Shown piece after piece: positions 36,201 to 48,200 of a stretch of 64,000 nt of DNA (positions within the stretch are counted from its first letter, which is position 1; each line of letters opens with the position of its first letter). Made by a program: the position numbers and the translations under genes. The DNA is from Drosophila pseudoobscura (taxonomy: Eukaryota; Arthropoda; Insecta; Diptera; Drosophilidae). The DNA is taken from contig NC_046683.1 of the NCBI RefSeq assembly GCF_009870125.1, forward strand, positions 40,625,869-40,689,868, written 5' to 3'. The notes beneath the pieces were generated by a model, which was not told the DNA's origin, did not search any database, and saw only the letters and a program-made list of their open reading frames with translations.

Positions 36201-39200
36201 AATTAGTGTTGGCAAAAATGTAATGAGATAACAAGGATAAAACAGCCATCAGAAGTTAATTTGTGTTCCCAATATTTATGAAACAAATTAAAAATTAGAT
36301 ATTTCTGATGTTAAGAATAAAAATAAGAAACAATGTTAGTGATAAAAATTAGAATCCTTACGATTCACCGACGTTGGCATGTATTTTTATACTTGTCAAT
36401 CGGCGAGCCAAAGGAATTGGTATATAAAGCATATCATCTAAATGATAAAGTTACACTGAGGTATGTATGTATCCTGTACATAAAAACTTTTGAATGTACT
36501 TTGTACGCGACAGAATTGGGTTGTGGGGACTGGATGAGTAGATTAAATCCTAACATCCTAATGTACCACCAACCACCACCAACTTTAAAAAAAAAAGCCG
36601 CGAATTGGTGAGTTTGGACACTTTTATAATTTTTACTCGGCATTTACAGTGCCGATAACCAAAAAAACTAATCGGCTGTTAAGAGAATTGAATGACCTTT
36701 CTTCATACATTTCTTTATTCGTGCCCACACAATGGCTTTTCCTTAAAGTTTCGTTTCCGACCCCATAAAGTAGATGTATTCTTGATCAGCATCAATAGCC
36801 GAGTCGATTGAGCCATGTCTGTCTGTCCGTCTGTCCGTCCGTCCGTCTGTCCGTCTGTCCGTCCCCTTCAGCGCCTAATGCTCAAAGACTATAAGAGCTA
36901 GAGCAACGATGTTTTGGATCCAGAGTTCTGTGATATGTCACTGCTCCAAAAATATTTCAAAACTTTGCCCCGCCCACTTCCGCTCCCACAAAGGGCGAAA
37001 ATCTGTGGCATCCAAAATTTTAAAGATACGAGAAAACCAAAAACGCAGAATCGTAGAGAATGACGATATCTGTTAGACTGCGGAATCTGAATTGGATCGT
37101 ATTATTATTATAGCCAGCATCAAGAAAACAATTTCATTTTTTCTCGCCCTGTCTCTCTCTAACACACACGTAGCATAGACGGCTTTGCTTAGAGTAAAAC
37201 ATTAGCGCCTAGATCTCAGAGACTATAAAAGCTAGAGCAACCAAATTTGGTATCCACACTCCTAATATATCGGACCGAGACAAGTTTGTTTCAAAATTTC
37301 GCCACACACCCTTCCGCCCCCGCAAAGGATGCAAATCTGGGGATATTCACAAATCTCAGAGACTATTAAAGCTAGAGTAACCAAATTTAGTATCGCACTC
37401 CTGTTAGATCTCACTATAAAACGTATATCTCAAAATTTCGCCCCACCCCCTTCCGCCCCCACAAAGGACGAAAATCTGTTGCATCCACAATATTGCAGAT
37501 TTGAGAAAACTAAAAACGCAGAATCATAGATAATGACCATATCTATCAGATCGCTGAATCTGGATCAGATCAGATAATTTTTGTAGCCAAAAGGAACAAA
37601 TCAATTTGCATTGGCTACGCAGCGCCCGACGTCACGCTCAGACTGATTTTCTGTCTCTCTCGCTCGCACTCTTGTCGTGTCGCTTAATATTAGCGGCGTC
37701 TGCCGGAGGAGAGCCATACTGACTTAGTATCGGGTATAACTGTAGAGTAGCGGTGTCCGCAGCAACTCACAACGTTCCCCCTCGTTTGTAATGGTATTTT
37801 TAGACTTTTGTTCTTTAGTCGCATTAATTCCCAACAATAAAAGCTACTAATCACTTAAAAACAAAACACATTCGATTATAAACAAAACGAAATGCAGAAT
37901 GCTGGACGGAATGACAAATGCGAGTCCGCTTTCGTCCGCCCCTATAACTAACGCATAAAGCAGCCCCATATAGCGTGCACCAAGAGAAATCCAGCCACCG
38001 TATATCCATAAGGATGATCGGCCATATTGGGATTGTACATTGGATATACACACTGGAGGTCTTACCCCTAGTATACGTATAAACATACTAGGGTCAGCCT
38101 GAGACGAGTACATATATAAAATACTGACTGGTAAAAATACTCTGCTGAACCCTCCACTGGATGCCAGACACCCTGAAAAACCCCAGACAGCTAGTAATTC
38201 ATTGTGGCATGCTCTTGTCAAAATTAATTCAGTGTCTAGCTAATGCGATTGTCCAGCGTCTTCCAAGTCATTGTGCACTTCCTTCCGACATTTTGGACAT
38301 TTTGCATTTCCGCAAATTTAACATATTTTAAATTATTAAAGTAGCTATTGGAAAACGACCATTGCTTAGTGTAATAAAAAGTAAGTTGATTTACTAAAAG
38401 TCTCGCATCTTTGAGATTCTTTGGAAAATTTGGTTGGGAACTAATGCCACCAGAACAAAGTCTAATAAAAATACGCCTTAAAAAATAGAGCAGAAACGTT
38501 GTGAGCCACGGAAAGTGCCGCTGCTCTGCATTTATACCCGATACTCAGTGAGTATGTAGTATATGTATGTACATATGTGTGAACTATTTTTGTATACATC
38601 TGCCGCTTTTACTCCATTCTCCCCTACGCCAGAGCGAGCACACTGCACTCCTTAAGGCTATAATAAGGATCCGATCCAATCCAGATTTGGCAATCTGCAA
38701 GACAAGGTCTCTCTAGTCTCCTTGATTCTGCGGTTTAGATTTCTCGTATCTTCTTATCTTGAAATACACTTGTTACAAAGCGATATCACAGGAGTCTGGA
38801 TACAAAGTTTGGTTGCTCTTACTCTCATAATCTTTGAGATCTAGGCGCCCATAAGGACAGACGGACAGACAGACATGGCTATACGGAATCGGCTATTAAG
38901 GATGATCTAGAATATACATATATACTTTATGGGTTCGGAAATGCTTCCTTCTGGCGGTTACACACATCCACTTCCACCAAAAATCTAAGATACCCCTATA
39001 CTTTTCGAGTTATATCAAAAATATTTAATTGAAAGCTGACCGAATGTTCCTATGGCAGTCTTAGCGAACAGATGGTTTCACAATTGAGGGACTGGGTCTT
39101 ATACAAGAGAAACAGACAGGCGAACAAAAGGACATTGGCTATATCGACTATGAGTAATACCCTCTGCAAAAGTATAAATATGTACACATGCAACATTTTG

Positions 39201-42200
39201 AGTTTTAATTACCGGCATGTAGTGGATTATGAGACTTGGGATTATGGCCCTGTATGTCATCGCTAAAGGACACTGATTTCTCAAAGGACACGGATTTCTC
39301 TGCAAGAAAATGGAATAATGTCGGCTGTTGCAGAGGCAGAGATGCAGCGTATTCACTTACGGCACGAGTTCTTGCCTAACTTGGGAGCCTTCTCCCGAAT
39401 ATACATGTCGTCCCCGGAGCCATTGGCTGTGTGAATAATAGAGAAAGAAAAAGAGAAAAAAAGCGAGACAGCACTTGTTGTAGCAAGGAATGAAATAAAT
39501 ACATATACATATATGGGAATATGGGTCTGTGGGTCTCTGCGGTCTCTGTGGGTTACGGAGTATGCAGACCATCGGCGGCTGTCAGTTGATGTCGTGAATT
39601 TTGTGCTAGAAGAATTCAAGCAGGACGCGTTCATGTGCAGGATACGTGTGTGCAGAATCCAGCATACATATATGTAGCTGCGGCCACAAACATCTAACAG
39701 AGAGTACACATCGAGTGGTGGTGCCCTGCTCGGCGGGTTGTTGTGAGTGTGGTTCGAGTGGATTGTATTTACGTACCTTGCATCTGGGACTGGGATGGCA
39801 CAACGAGATAGTTGGAGTCCAGTGTGGGCACTGGCAGGGGGGCAATTTGTGGATTCTGATTGACCAAAGCCTTCTGCACCAGGCCCGTCAGATTGGCCAA
39901 CTGCCTCTCCATGTGCTCCACGCGTATGCGGTGCAATTCTTCTGGCCTGCAAAAGAGACATCAACGAAAAAAATATATCTATGTACAAAAACTGGTTGGC
40001 GGCTTGCATCTCAGCAAATTATTGCGTATTGCGTGTTTTCATGTCGCGCATTCGCATTTACTGGGCCACACTTCCGTCGCTCCAATTGCGCAGTCTCGCA
40101 GTCGGAAAGCCTAGGCAAAAGACAGCGGCACCGGCACTGGCACCGGAATCAAAGTCGGAACGCGGGTCGCTGCAGCACTTAGCGCATGGGAGCGTAAACC
40201 AAAACCAGCAAAGAATGCTGCTCTTGGCTCTAGACTGATAGGACTTGGAGACACCCTGCAGATCAAGACAAATGGACAACAATAAGGGGATTGATTGTGC
40301 TCTGGTATCCATCAATCAGACTACCTGCTTGCGAAGCTGGGCTTTCATGTAGTCTATAATACCCGCGAAATACAGCCAGCGAAATGCTTGGTGCACCGTG
40401 TTCACCTAGTGCACGCAATGACGTACCATGTTGGGGCTCTTGTCGTACTGCTTTCTCAGTTGCAGTGGCAGTTCGCAGTCGAATGCAAGTGGGGACCAGT
40501 ACAAGAACAGCCCGGTTTTTAAACAGCAACATTAACAGAACCATGGCCTATTGCAGTGGTATGTACACACGATATTTGATTGACCAACTACTCATGGCCC
40601 TGTACTCCACTTATAACCGAAAATTGAAACACATTTCGTACCCAGTGACCAGTACACCTGATCGTTTCGCACAGTGTCTTGCAAATTTTCAAGTGGATGA
40701 GCTTTTGATGCTGGAAAAGTCCATGGAGAGAATGGAGGTTGTTGATGACAGCCCCAGTCCCCGCGAAGATATAGCTGACCTGGACTCGGCCCCCACCACA
40801 GACTGCCCTGAGGCAAAGGCATCTGCCACCGTTATGCCCCAGCGAATGGCCTTGATGGCAGCCGATCGGTGGGTCGTCTCATTCCTTGCGTAATTTTCCA
40901 TAATCTCCCGTGTGAGTTGCTTGTTTGCAGGGGAGACCATGACAGTACTGGCTCTCATGCAGCCTGGCACACTGCGCCGTCCTGGATGGAACCGAAGCCG
41001 TCCAAGCTGCAGACCCTGTTCCAGGTCAGCATCACGGCTCTGGCCTTTCTCTCGTTCGGTGGCTACCTGCTCTGCCTGATCGTTCAAGCAATCAAGAGCA
41101 AAGGCACAACCTACTTCCATCCGGTGGCCACCGCCACGAGCACCTCGAACAATGGGAATGTCAAGCGCATAAAGATCTACAGGCGGAGCAAACGGAGCAC
41201 TAATCAGAGCCCCCAGGGAGTGGGAGATATTCCCATCAAGAGCATCCTTTTGCAGCAGGACTATGCCACCTACATGAATGCGGTGCGGGGTCAACGCTGG
41301 GCGATGCTCACCTAGAGGGATCATAGATCTGATTGCCGCGATGCGCCATCCGGTTGGGACCCGGTACCTTGATGCCGTACAACGCATACTGATCCTCGGT
41401 GAGGGCAACATCGCTATGGGTACAGAATAAACACAACAAAAATAAGAATGATTTCTGCCACATATCCATCCGACGCACGTGCTTACCTCTGTTCCTCGTC
41501 TATGATGGGTGCCACAACAGCGCCCCGTGTCCCATATTGGCTATAGTAGGGCTCCTCGTAATTGCCACGGCTGCTGCGCTCTGGAGAACTGGTGTAGCCG
41601 TCTGCAAAATGGTTTTTCGCATAGCTCAGATTGTAATTGTTTAGTGGTCTTTGGGGGCTGCTCATTCATGCATATTTATAGGCATATTTTCTGTTAGAAT
41701 TTAGGAATAACCCATAGGGGAAAGAACAAATAAAACTCAAAATTCAAGAGATTGATGGGTGTGGAAACTGATAAAATTAATGCTCTCTGATTCGTCTTTG
41801 ATTGTGTGTCAAACAGTGTGTTCAAATTCCGAAACCCATAACGCAAGCACAAAAGCCAATGGAATATGCAATATGGAATATGAAATATGGAAAAGGGGTG
41901 AGGTCTTGTGTGAATGTGTGTGTGTACATAGAAAGCGTTATACGATTCTTAGCTAAGTTTTTGGATTAGAAAAAGGCATATAGTAGTATTAGCTGGTGTA
42001 CCTGGAATGCTGTATAACTGATCCTGGGTATAGGGAAACAGGGGTTCCATGCTACCCCTTGGATTGACTGATCTTAGTGGTTTCACAGGCGCTCCTTTAC
42101 AGGGTATGTTTTTGGGGTGTTATGTATGTGTATGTTTGGATGTGTATTTGTGTATGTGTTTGTGTTTGTGTATTGGGTTAATGAATTGAACATGATTCAT

Positions 42201-45200
42201 ATTTAGATAGAAAGTTTCACTAGATACGAATAGGAGTACTTAAGCGAACAAAAATATAGAAGTATACTTAAGAAATTACTAAATCAAAGGAGCATGGAGT
42301 AGGAGCAAAGACAGATCACATAGCCCCGGAGGATTACCGATCAAAATTAAATTATCAAAAATTATGAAATTATTATTACCCAAAAAAACCGAATGTAAGA
42401 AACGCAATATGCAAAAAGAGATAGTCGAGGAAAATAATATAATTTCCATGGAGGGTATCTAAATATGTATGTATCTACAATACGCACCCATCGAGACTTT
42501 GTTGCGTTCTGATGAGTACATGCCACGGGGCAAGGTCTGCGAAGAGCCCACATAGTAGGGCGCCGGCTGTTTGCCAATCTGAAAAAACATGCGTTTGAAT
42601 GTTATTAAATTGCCACAAGGCTCAGGGCATGAGTAAGGGAATTTCAATATGCTCAACGCTGCCAATTGGCCTTCGTTCAAGTAGCGAAATGTTCAACAAT
42701 AGTTTCTCTTCTCTTAAACTGTCCACACGAGCACGTACACAACCGGAATCGGAATCAGAGACTTGCATTAGACTTGACATAGGCCACTGGCCGCCAACTT
42801 GTTACTTGTTAAGATTAATGCCCATTAATTGGCATTTGACCCCACCCACCAGTCAATCATCAAAACCGTTTGCCAAACATTCATCGAACATGAAAGCTTT
42901 TCCCTGTTTCCAATGAACTCATTTCGAGGATCCCTCAATTAGGCGCAAAAATTATTTTCGAGGCTGTGCACGTGTTTGCAATGATTGGTTTTATTTTATT
43001 TTTGTTTATTCATCATCTGGTATTCCAGAGTCCAGACATGGCCATAGAAAAAAATACGAGTCTGTGCCGCATAAGGGGTTCAGGTTCTTTTGGGATTGTA
43101 AATTAGTTCAATTATGGAATGTCTGTGCCTCGAATCATCCAGTGGCAGTGGGACGACAAGCTGCTCCCGTCATCTCTGTGGTGCAGCAGCAAGTGCAAGT
43201 GGTCGGTCGGTCGGACGGTCGGACGGTTGGCCCATTCGCTGTGCCACCAGTTATGGCAGCAGCAACAACAAGCAGCAGCAGTAGACAGTAGACAGCATAC
43301 AGCAGATAGGCAGACCTCAACCAGTTTCAGTTTCAATTTCAATACAACAATTTTACAATTTGTTACAACTGAGCGGCGGGAGCCCGAGAGCTGTGTGCTG
43401 AGAGCTCTACTCTACAGTCCAACACTCAACACTGTGCAAACGGTGTGCCGCTCTTTGGTCTGCCTGGGATTTCGGCGCAACTTAACTTGGCTTTGGCGCA
43501 TGCGTGGATGATTAGTGAAGTGCGATCCATCGCGGCAAGCAGACGTTGCAGACCGAACTGAGTTTTCGTTAGAGATATCCCGAGATACAGATCCCGAAAA
43601 TGTACACAGAAGTGAGGCATATCCTCAGGCAAGCGGCACCGGAAATAATGTTTCCGCTGCTTGCGCTTCTCGCGCTGAATGTGTGCCCTTCTTCGTTCGC
43701 CTGGAAGCCAATTGCAGTCTCCTCGGGCCCTGCCAGCAACGGTGGCAGCAGCAGCACAGCCTCCTACAGCCTCAAGCAATCCCACCCGGGATCCGCCAGC
43801 AGCAGTCACGAACTGGCCACAAGCTTTGCCCAGTTCGGCGCTGGCAAGGACTCGGAGGAAGGCGGTGTCGGAGGAGGCGAGGATGAACTTCTTCTGGCCC
43901 GCTCCGCCATTGTGAATGGTGTGGATCATCCATCGTCGGTGGCTCATCCCATAACGTTCGGCGATCATGTGGAGGATCAGTACGAGTCCTACAGCATCGA
44001 GGATGAGGCCCACAAAGAGCCACAGCTGACCTTCACGCGCACACCGCTCTACGGCTCCGATCGATGCAGTGTGAAAAAGTTTGCATTCAATCAGGACGGA
44101 GAGGTGGAATATGGGAATCCGCTGCTGCCCGAACTGGATCAGTTTACGCTCTGCTTCTGGATGCGTTTTACCAATCACAGTGGGGATCATGTCCTTCTGA
44201 CCTACGAGGGTGAGTCAGCCCCAGCCCATTTGCGGATTGGATTTATGAATGTAGGGTAGGGTAGGGTAGGGTAGGGTTGGGTAGGGTCAAAGCCTCTCAC
44301 CATGACTTGCTTCATCGAGCTCAGGCCCCCACACAATAAGAGCCCCAACGAGTGACCAATCTCGAACTATTATATAAGCTCGGGAGGGGGCAATAGACGT
44401 AAGTCTATTGATGCCCCACCACAAAGCCAGCAGCCGGCAGCCACCGACCAGTGACCAGCGACCAGCAGAGAGACCTTCGCTGTGCGCAACGAAATTTGTG
44501 GGCCACGCTCCGGCGGCGACGCTTGCACCTGGCTGTGACTGTGAAAGTGAAAGGAAGCCGACTTCCTGATGCAAGTCTTCGACCCACCACCGCCGCCAGT
44601 CCCCAGTGTCGACTGAAGACGACAGGTTGACGATCCACAAAACAGTCAGTCTGATGGTCAATGATGATGCTGTTTTGGGGTCGTGTCCGGTTGTTTGGGT
44701 GTTGTCGAAGAAGGGCGGGGCAGGACGGGGCGGGGCGGGGCGGGGCGGGGAATGGCATCCATTGTGTTTTTCTTTTAAGTAGCTGCTACCTTTCAGATAA
44801 GATTAAGATTTGATTTTCTTCGTCTTCATATCTGACAATTTTTCAGCGCGGCAGCTGCCCCATCGCTGCTGCTGCTGATGTTGTTTTTGTTGTTGTTGTC
44901 GTTGCGGTCGCCGCTTACATAAGGCGATAATTTACCTGTTTCCAGTTGGATGTCGTCGGCCGCTGGCCCGTTGTACCGCTGTCCACTGTTTTAGTGCCTG
45001 ACTTTAGCATTTGACATAATTTCAAAGATTCAATTCAAGTAGCAGCCGAAGCCGGCGCTTCCGGATTGCAGCCCAGATGCTGACCGAGAGACAAACAGAC
45101 AGACAGAGAGAGAGAGAGAGCTGCTAACAAGCGGGGAAGACAGCCAGTGACCAGCTAGGAAATTGTTTAGTCACAACAACGAATGATTCATAATTACTAT

Positions 45201-48200
45201 AAAATGCATATCACATGCTAAACAGACGACTAACAGGATTTTGGCAGCGGGCCTTCCACAGGCTTCGAGCCGCTGATTGTGCAACGTGTATCCGAGGCTT
45301 CCTGCTTGGACTGGGGCTTAAGCAACACTGAATAAATGGCATTGATCCTTTGGTGCATGCGTTCTGCCTTAGTCTCCCTGGGCCTTGTGATTGTGTTGGT
45401 CTATCGTCGTTGGATTGCTATTGCAGCATCGATTTGATTCGATTTGATTTCACAATCATCATCGCCATCAATGGCATTTCCAATCCAATCCACTGATCCA
45501 CTTCTTCCATCCATATATCCACAGCTGGCAAGGAATCGCGAGAGATACAAATCTGGGTCGCGAATGCGCAAAATTCCAGTTTCCTTTCGATGGCCATAAA
45601 AGGTCAGCAAATGTACAGGTGAGTCGTGGAATACATTGCACTACATCCATCGATCAATCCACCTGACTAATCGTGGTAATGATTTCATGCTTGGTTTCTA
45701 TTTCTATTTCTGTTTCTGTGTCCGTTTCTTTTTCTGCTTCTGCTGTGGCGATGAAGACTCAACTATCCGCTGCGAATGCGCCAGTGGCACCACATGTGCA
45801 CCTCATGGAATGGAAAGACGGGCGAGTGGCAGGCCTGGCTCAAGGCAGAACGCATTGGGCGTGGCTTCCACAACTCGGTGAGTAAACACAACACTCTGCT
45901 GCTACTGCTGCTACTGCTGGCCACGGCCCCGTCTCCAATTACTGCCAATTGCAAAATTATCGAGTCAGTCTCTGAGGCTGCGCAATGCCCCGACGCTTTT
46001 ACTTTCGTCGCGCTGCCGTTGTCGATGACGAGATGACGAGGAGGTGCTGTAATCCAATTTATAGCCGGCCCACTTCTCTTCTCTTTTTGCAGCTTGTGGG
46101 CCATAAAATTCCAGCAAATGGAAAGCTACGCTCCGGCGGCACCTCGATCACCGGCGAGGTAAGCCACGGCCTGCACTTTGAGATGACAATGGTCCAGGTC
46201 TATCGCGTGGCCCTGAGTGCCGGCAAGGCCCACCGCGATCACAAGCATCACCACGTGCATCATTTTGATCATGAAGGACAGGAGGTATCCAGTACAGTGC
46301 GGCCCCCACCCATAGTGAGTTTCGGTTTCGATAGTATAGATGGGGTTCCAGCTTCAACTTTCGGCCTTCTTTGTAGATAAATCGACCACAGCCTATGCAC
46401 ACGCTCCTGGCCAGTGGCCAGATCCCTACGCGGTTGCGCATTAACCTGGCCAATCCATCCAATCCTTCCAGCGATGGAGCTGCAGCGCCTGCTGCTGGAT
46501 CCGATGCAGCACAGCAGCAGCAGCAGCAGCAGATCACATTTAACACAAACTTTGTGAACGGACAGATCAACGCGGGCTCTCGTCTGGTGGCACAGCAGCT
46601 TCTGGGGCTTCCGGCAAAGAATGGCATTCCTCAGCAGTCCTCAGGTAGCCGTTTCCAAATGCTAAGCAACTCCGCGAATGTTCAGTTCATCGACGAGACT
46701 GAGACCCACATACAGTTCAAGCGAGCAGCAGCAGGAGCAGCAGATGAGAAGAAACTGAAGAAGCGCGGACTAGTGCTGTTGGATGACGGATCCGTGGTAG
46801 ACGATGGCACAGACACCGATGCCAGCGAGGTCTATAACGGCCTCGCCGACTACGGCGGCCAGCAATTCAAGCAGGATCTGACCCTCAAGATGAGTCTCGA
46901 GGAGGAGATCAGCACGCACGATCGGGAGCCCGCCGAGGAGGAGGTCAAGGCCGTCATGGCCATTTGCAGCAGTTGCCATGCAGAGCCCTTTCAGGGTGCC
47001 ATCGTCTTTGCGTGGAAGGAGGTGCAGGAGCACATGAATAACGCACTCAAAGGCCTTAGCGTGGGCACCTGCGGTAACTTCTAGTTCTGGTCGCCACCTG
47101 CCACCTGTGGCAAGCAGTCTTTAGATTAGTCCATGTACCATAGACCCCCTTCTTTTTGTTTTGTTTTTTTGTATATACGAGTGTCTGTCATTTCGGTGTG
47201 TGTGATTCCGATTCCGATTCCGCTTGTCCGCGTGCATGTCCATGTGGGAGTCAACGCTTTAGAGAGGAGGAAGTGGAGGCTCCCCAACGATCCTTGACTC
47301 GCTCATGGACATGACCCACTCTATCCGCATCCTCACAAAAACCTCTAGCAACTACGCGGTGATATTGAATAAAAAAAAAGATTATTTAAACGAGGCCGCC
47401 CTCCTGCTCACCTTGGATTTGTGGATGTGCTGGTGCTTGTAGTCCGAATCGAATTCCGGTTCGCTGAAGTAGCTCTGGTCCTGATCCCAGTTGGCCGGTG
47501 CCTGGGACTGGGGCAGGGGCTGGGGTATCCCGGGACCGCCGGGCAAGATCTGTGGTGGTGCTGCCACCTCTGTGGACTCGAAGAGGCGCAGCACAGAGCG
47601 GTCGCGGATTTCGCGCAGATGGGAGCGCACATCCTCCAGCTCGTAGAACATGTCCTTGCTGGCGTCGTGTATGTAGATCTTTACGTTGGGTCCCTCCAAA
47701 TACGACATGGTCAATTGGCGCGGAAAAGACCGCACAAACAGCGCACGGACCGTGTCAATGGAGGTGATCTCGTTTGGTAGCAGTGCTCGCTTCGTCTCCG
47801 AGCGGTATTGCAGAAAAACCAGTCCCAATGGCCGCTCGAGTGTCTTTGAAGGAGTGCGCACCACAGGCAGAGAAGAGCGCTGCTTCCCGCCACGACGAAA
47901 TCCGGTACTTGCAGTCTCCACCTCGGACATAATCCCCGGATCGTCGTCAAACAACGGGCCCTGATTGACTGGAGCATATCCACGCATTGGCTGATTCTTT
48001 TTGTTCTTTTGAGCGCGTGTGCTCATCTGGGAATATCCATCCAAATCATTGCAAATATTGTGGCATACTTATGTTTTTTTCCAAAGCTTACCTCCAGGTC
48101 CATGGCGCGCTGCTGTTGAGGGGCCATTTGATGTGCGTGCGGATGCTGTGAGCCACCGTAAACCATTATGTCTCCGCCAAGTGTGTGGCGCCTGGGGTCG

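Noticed and set aside
40338..40366. Candidate minus-strand exon (YMKAQLRKQ) with AG and GT ends
   Set aside because: Neither usable phase connects to exon 9, while exon 8 joins exon 9 perfectly without it.
40689..41411. 240-codon minus-strand frame
   Set aside because: It is antisense to the nested plus-strand membrane gene; only 41312-41413 is a real minus exon, and it is read in another frame.
46148..46627. 159-codon minus-strand frame
   Set aside because: Antisense shadow of exons 4-5 of the pentraxin-like gene.
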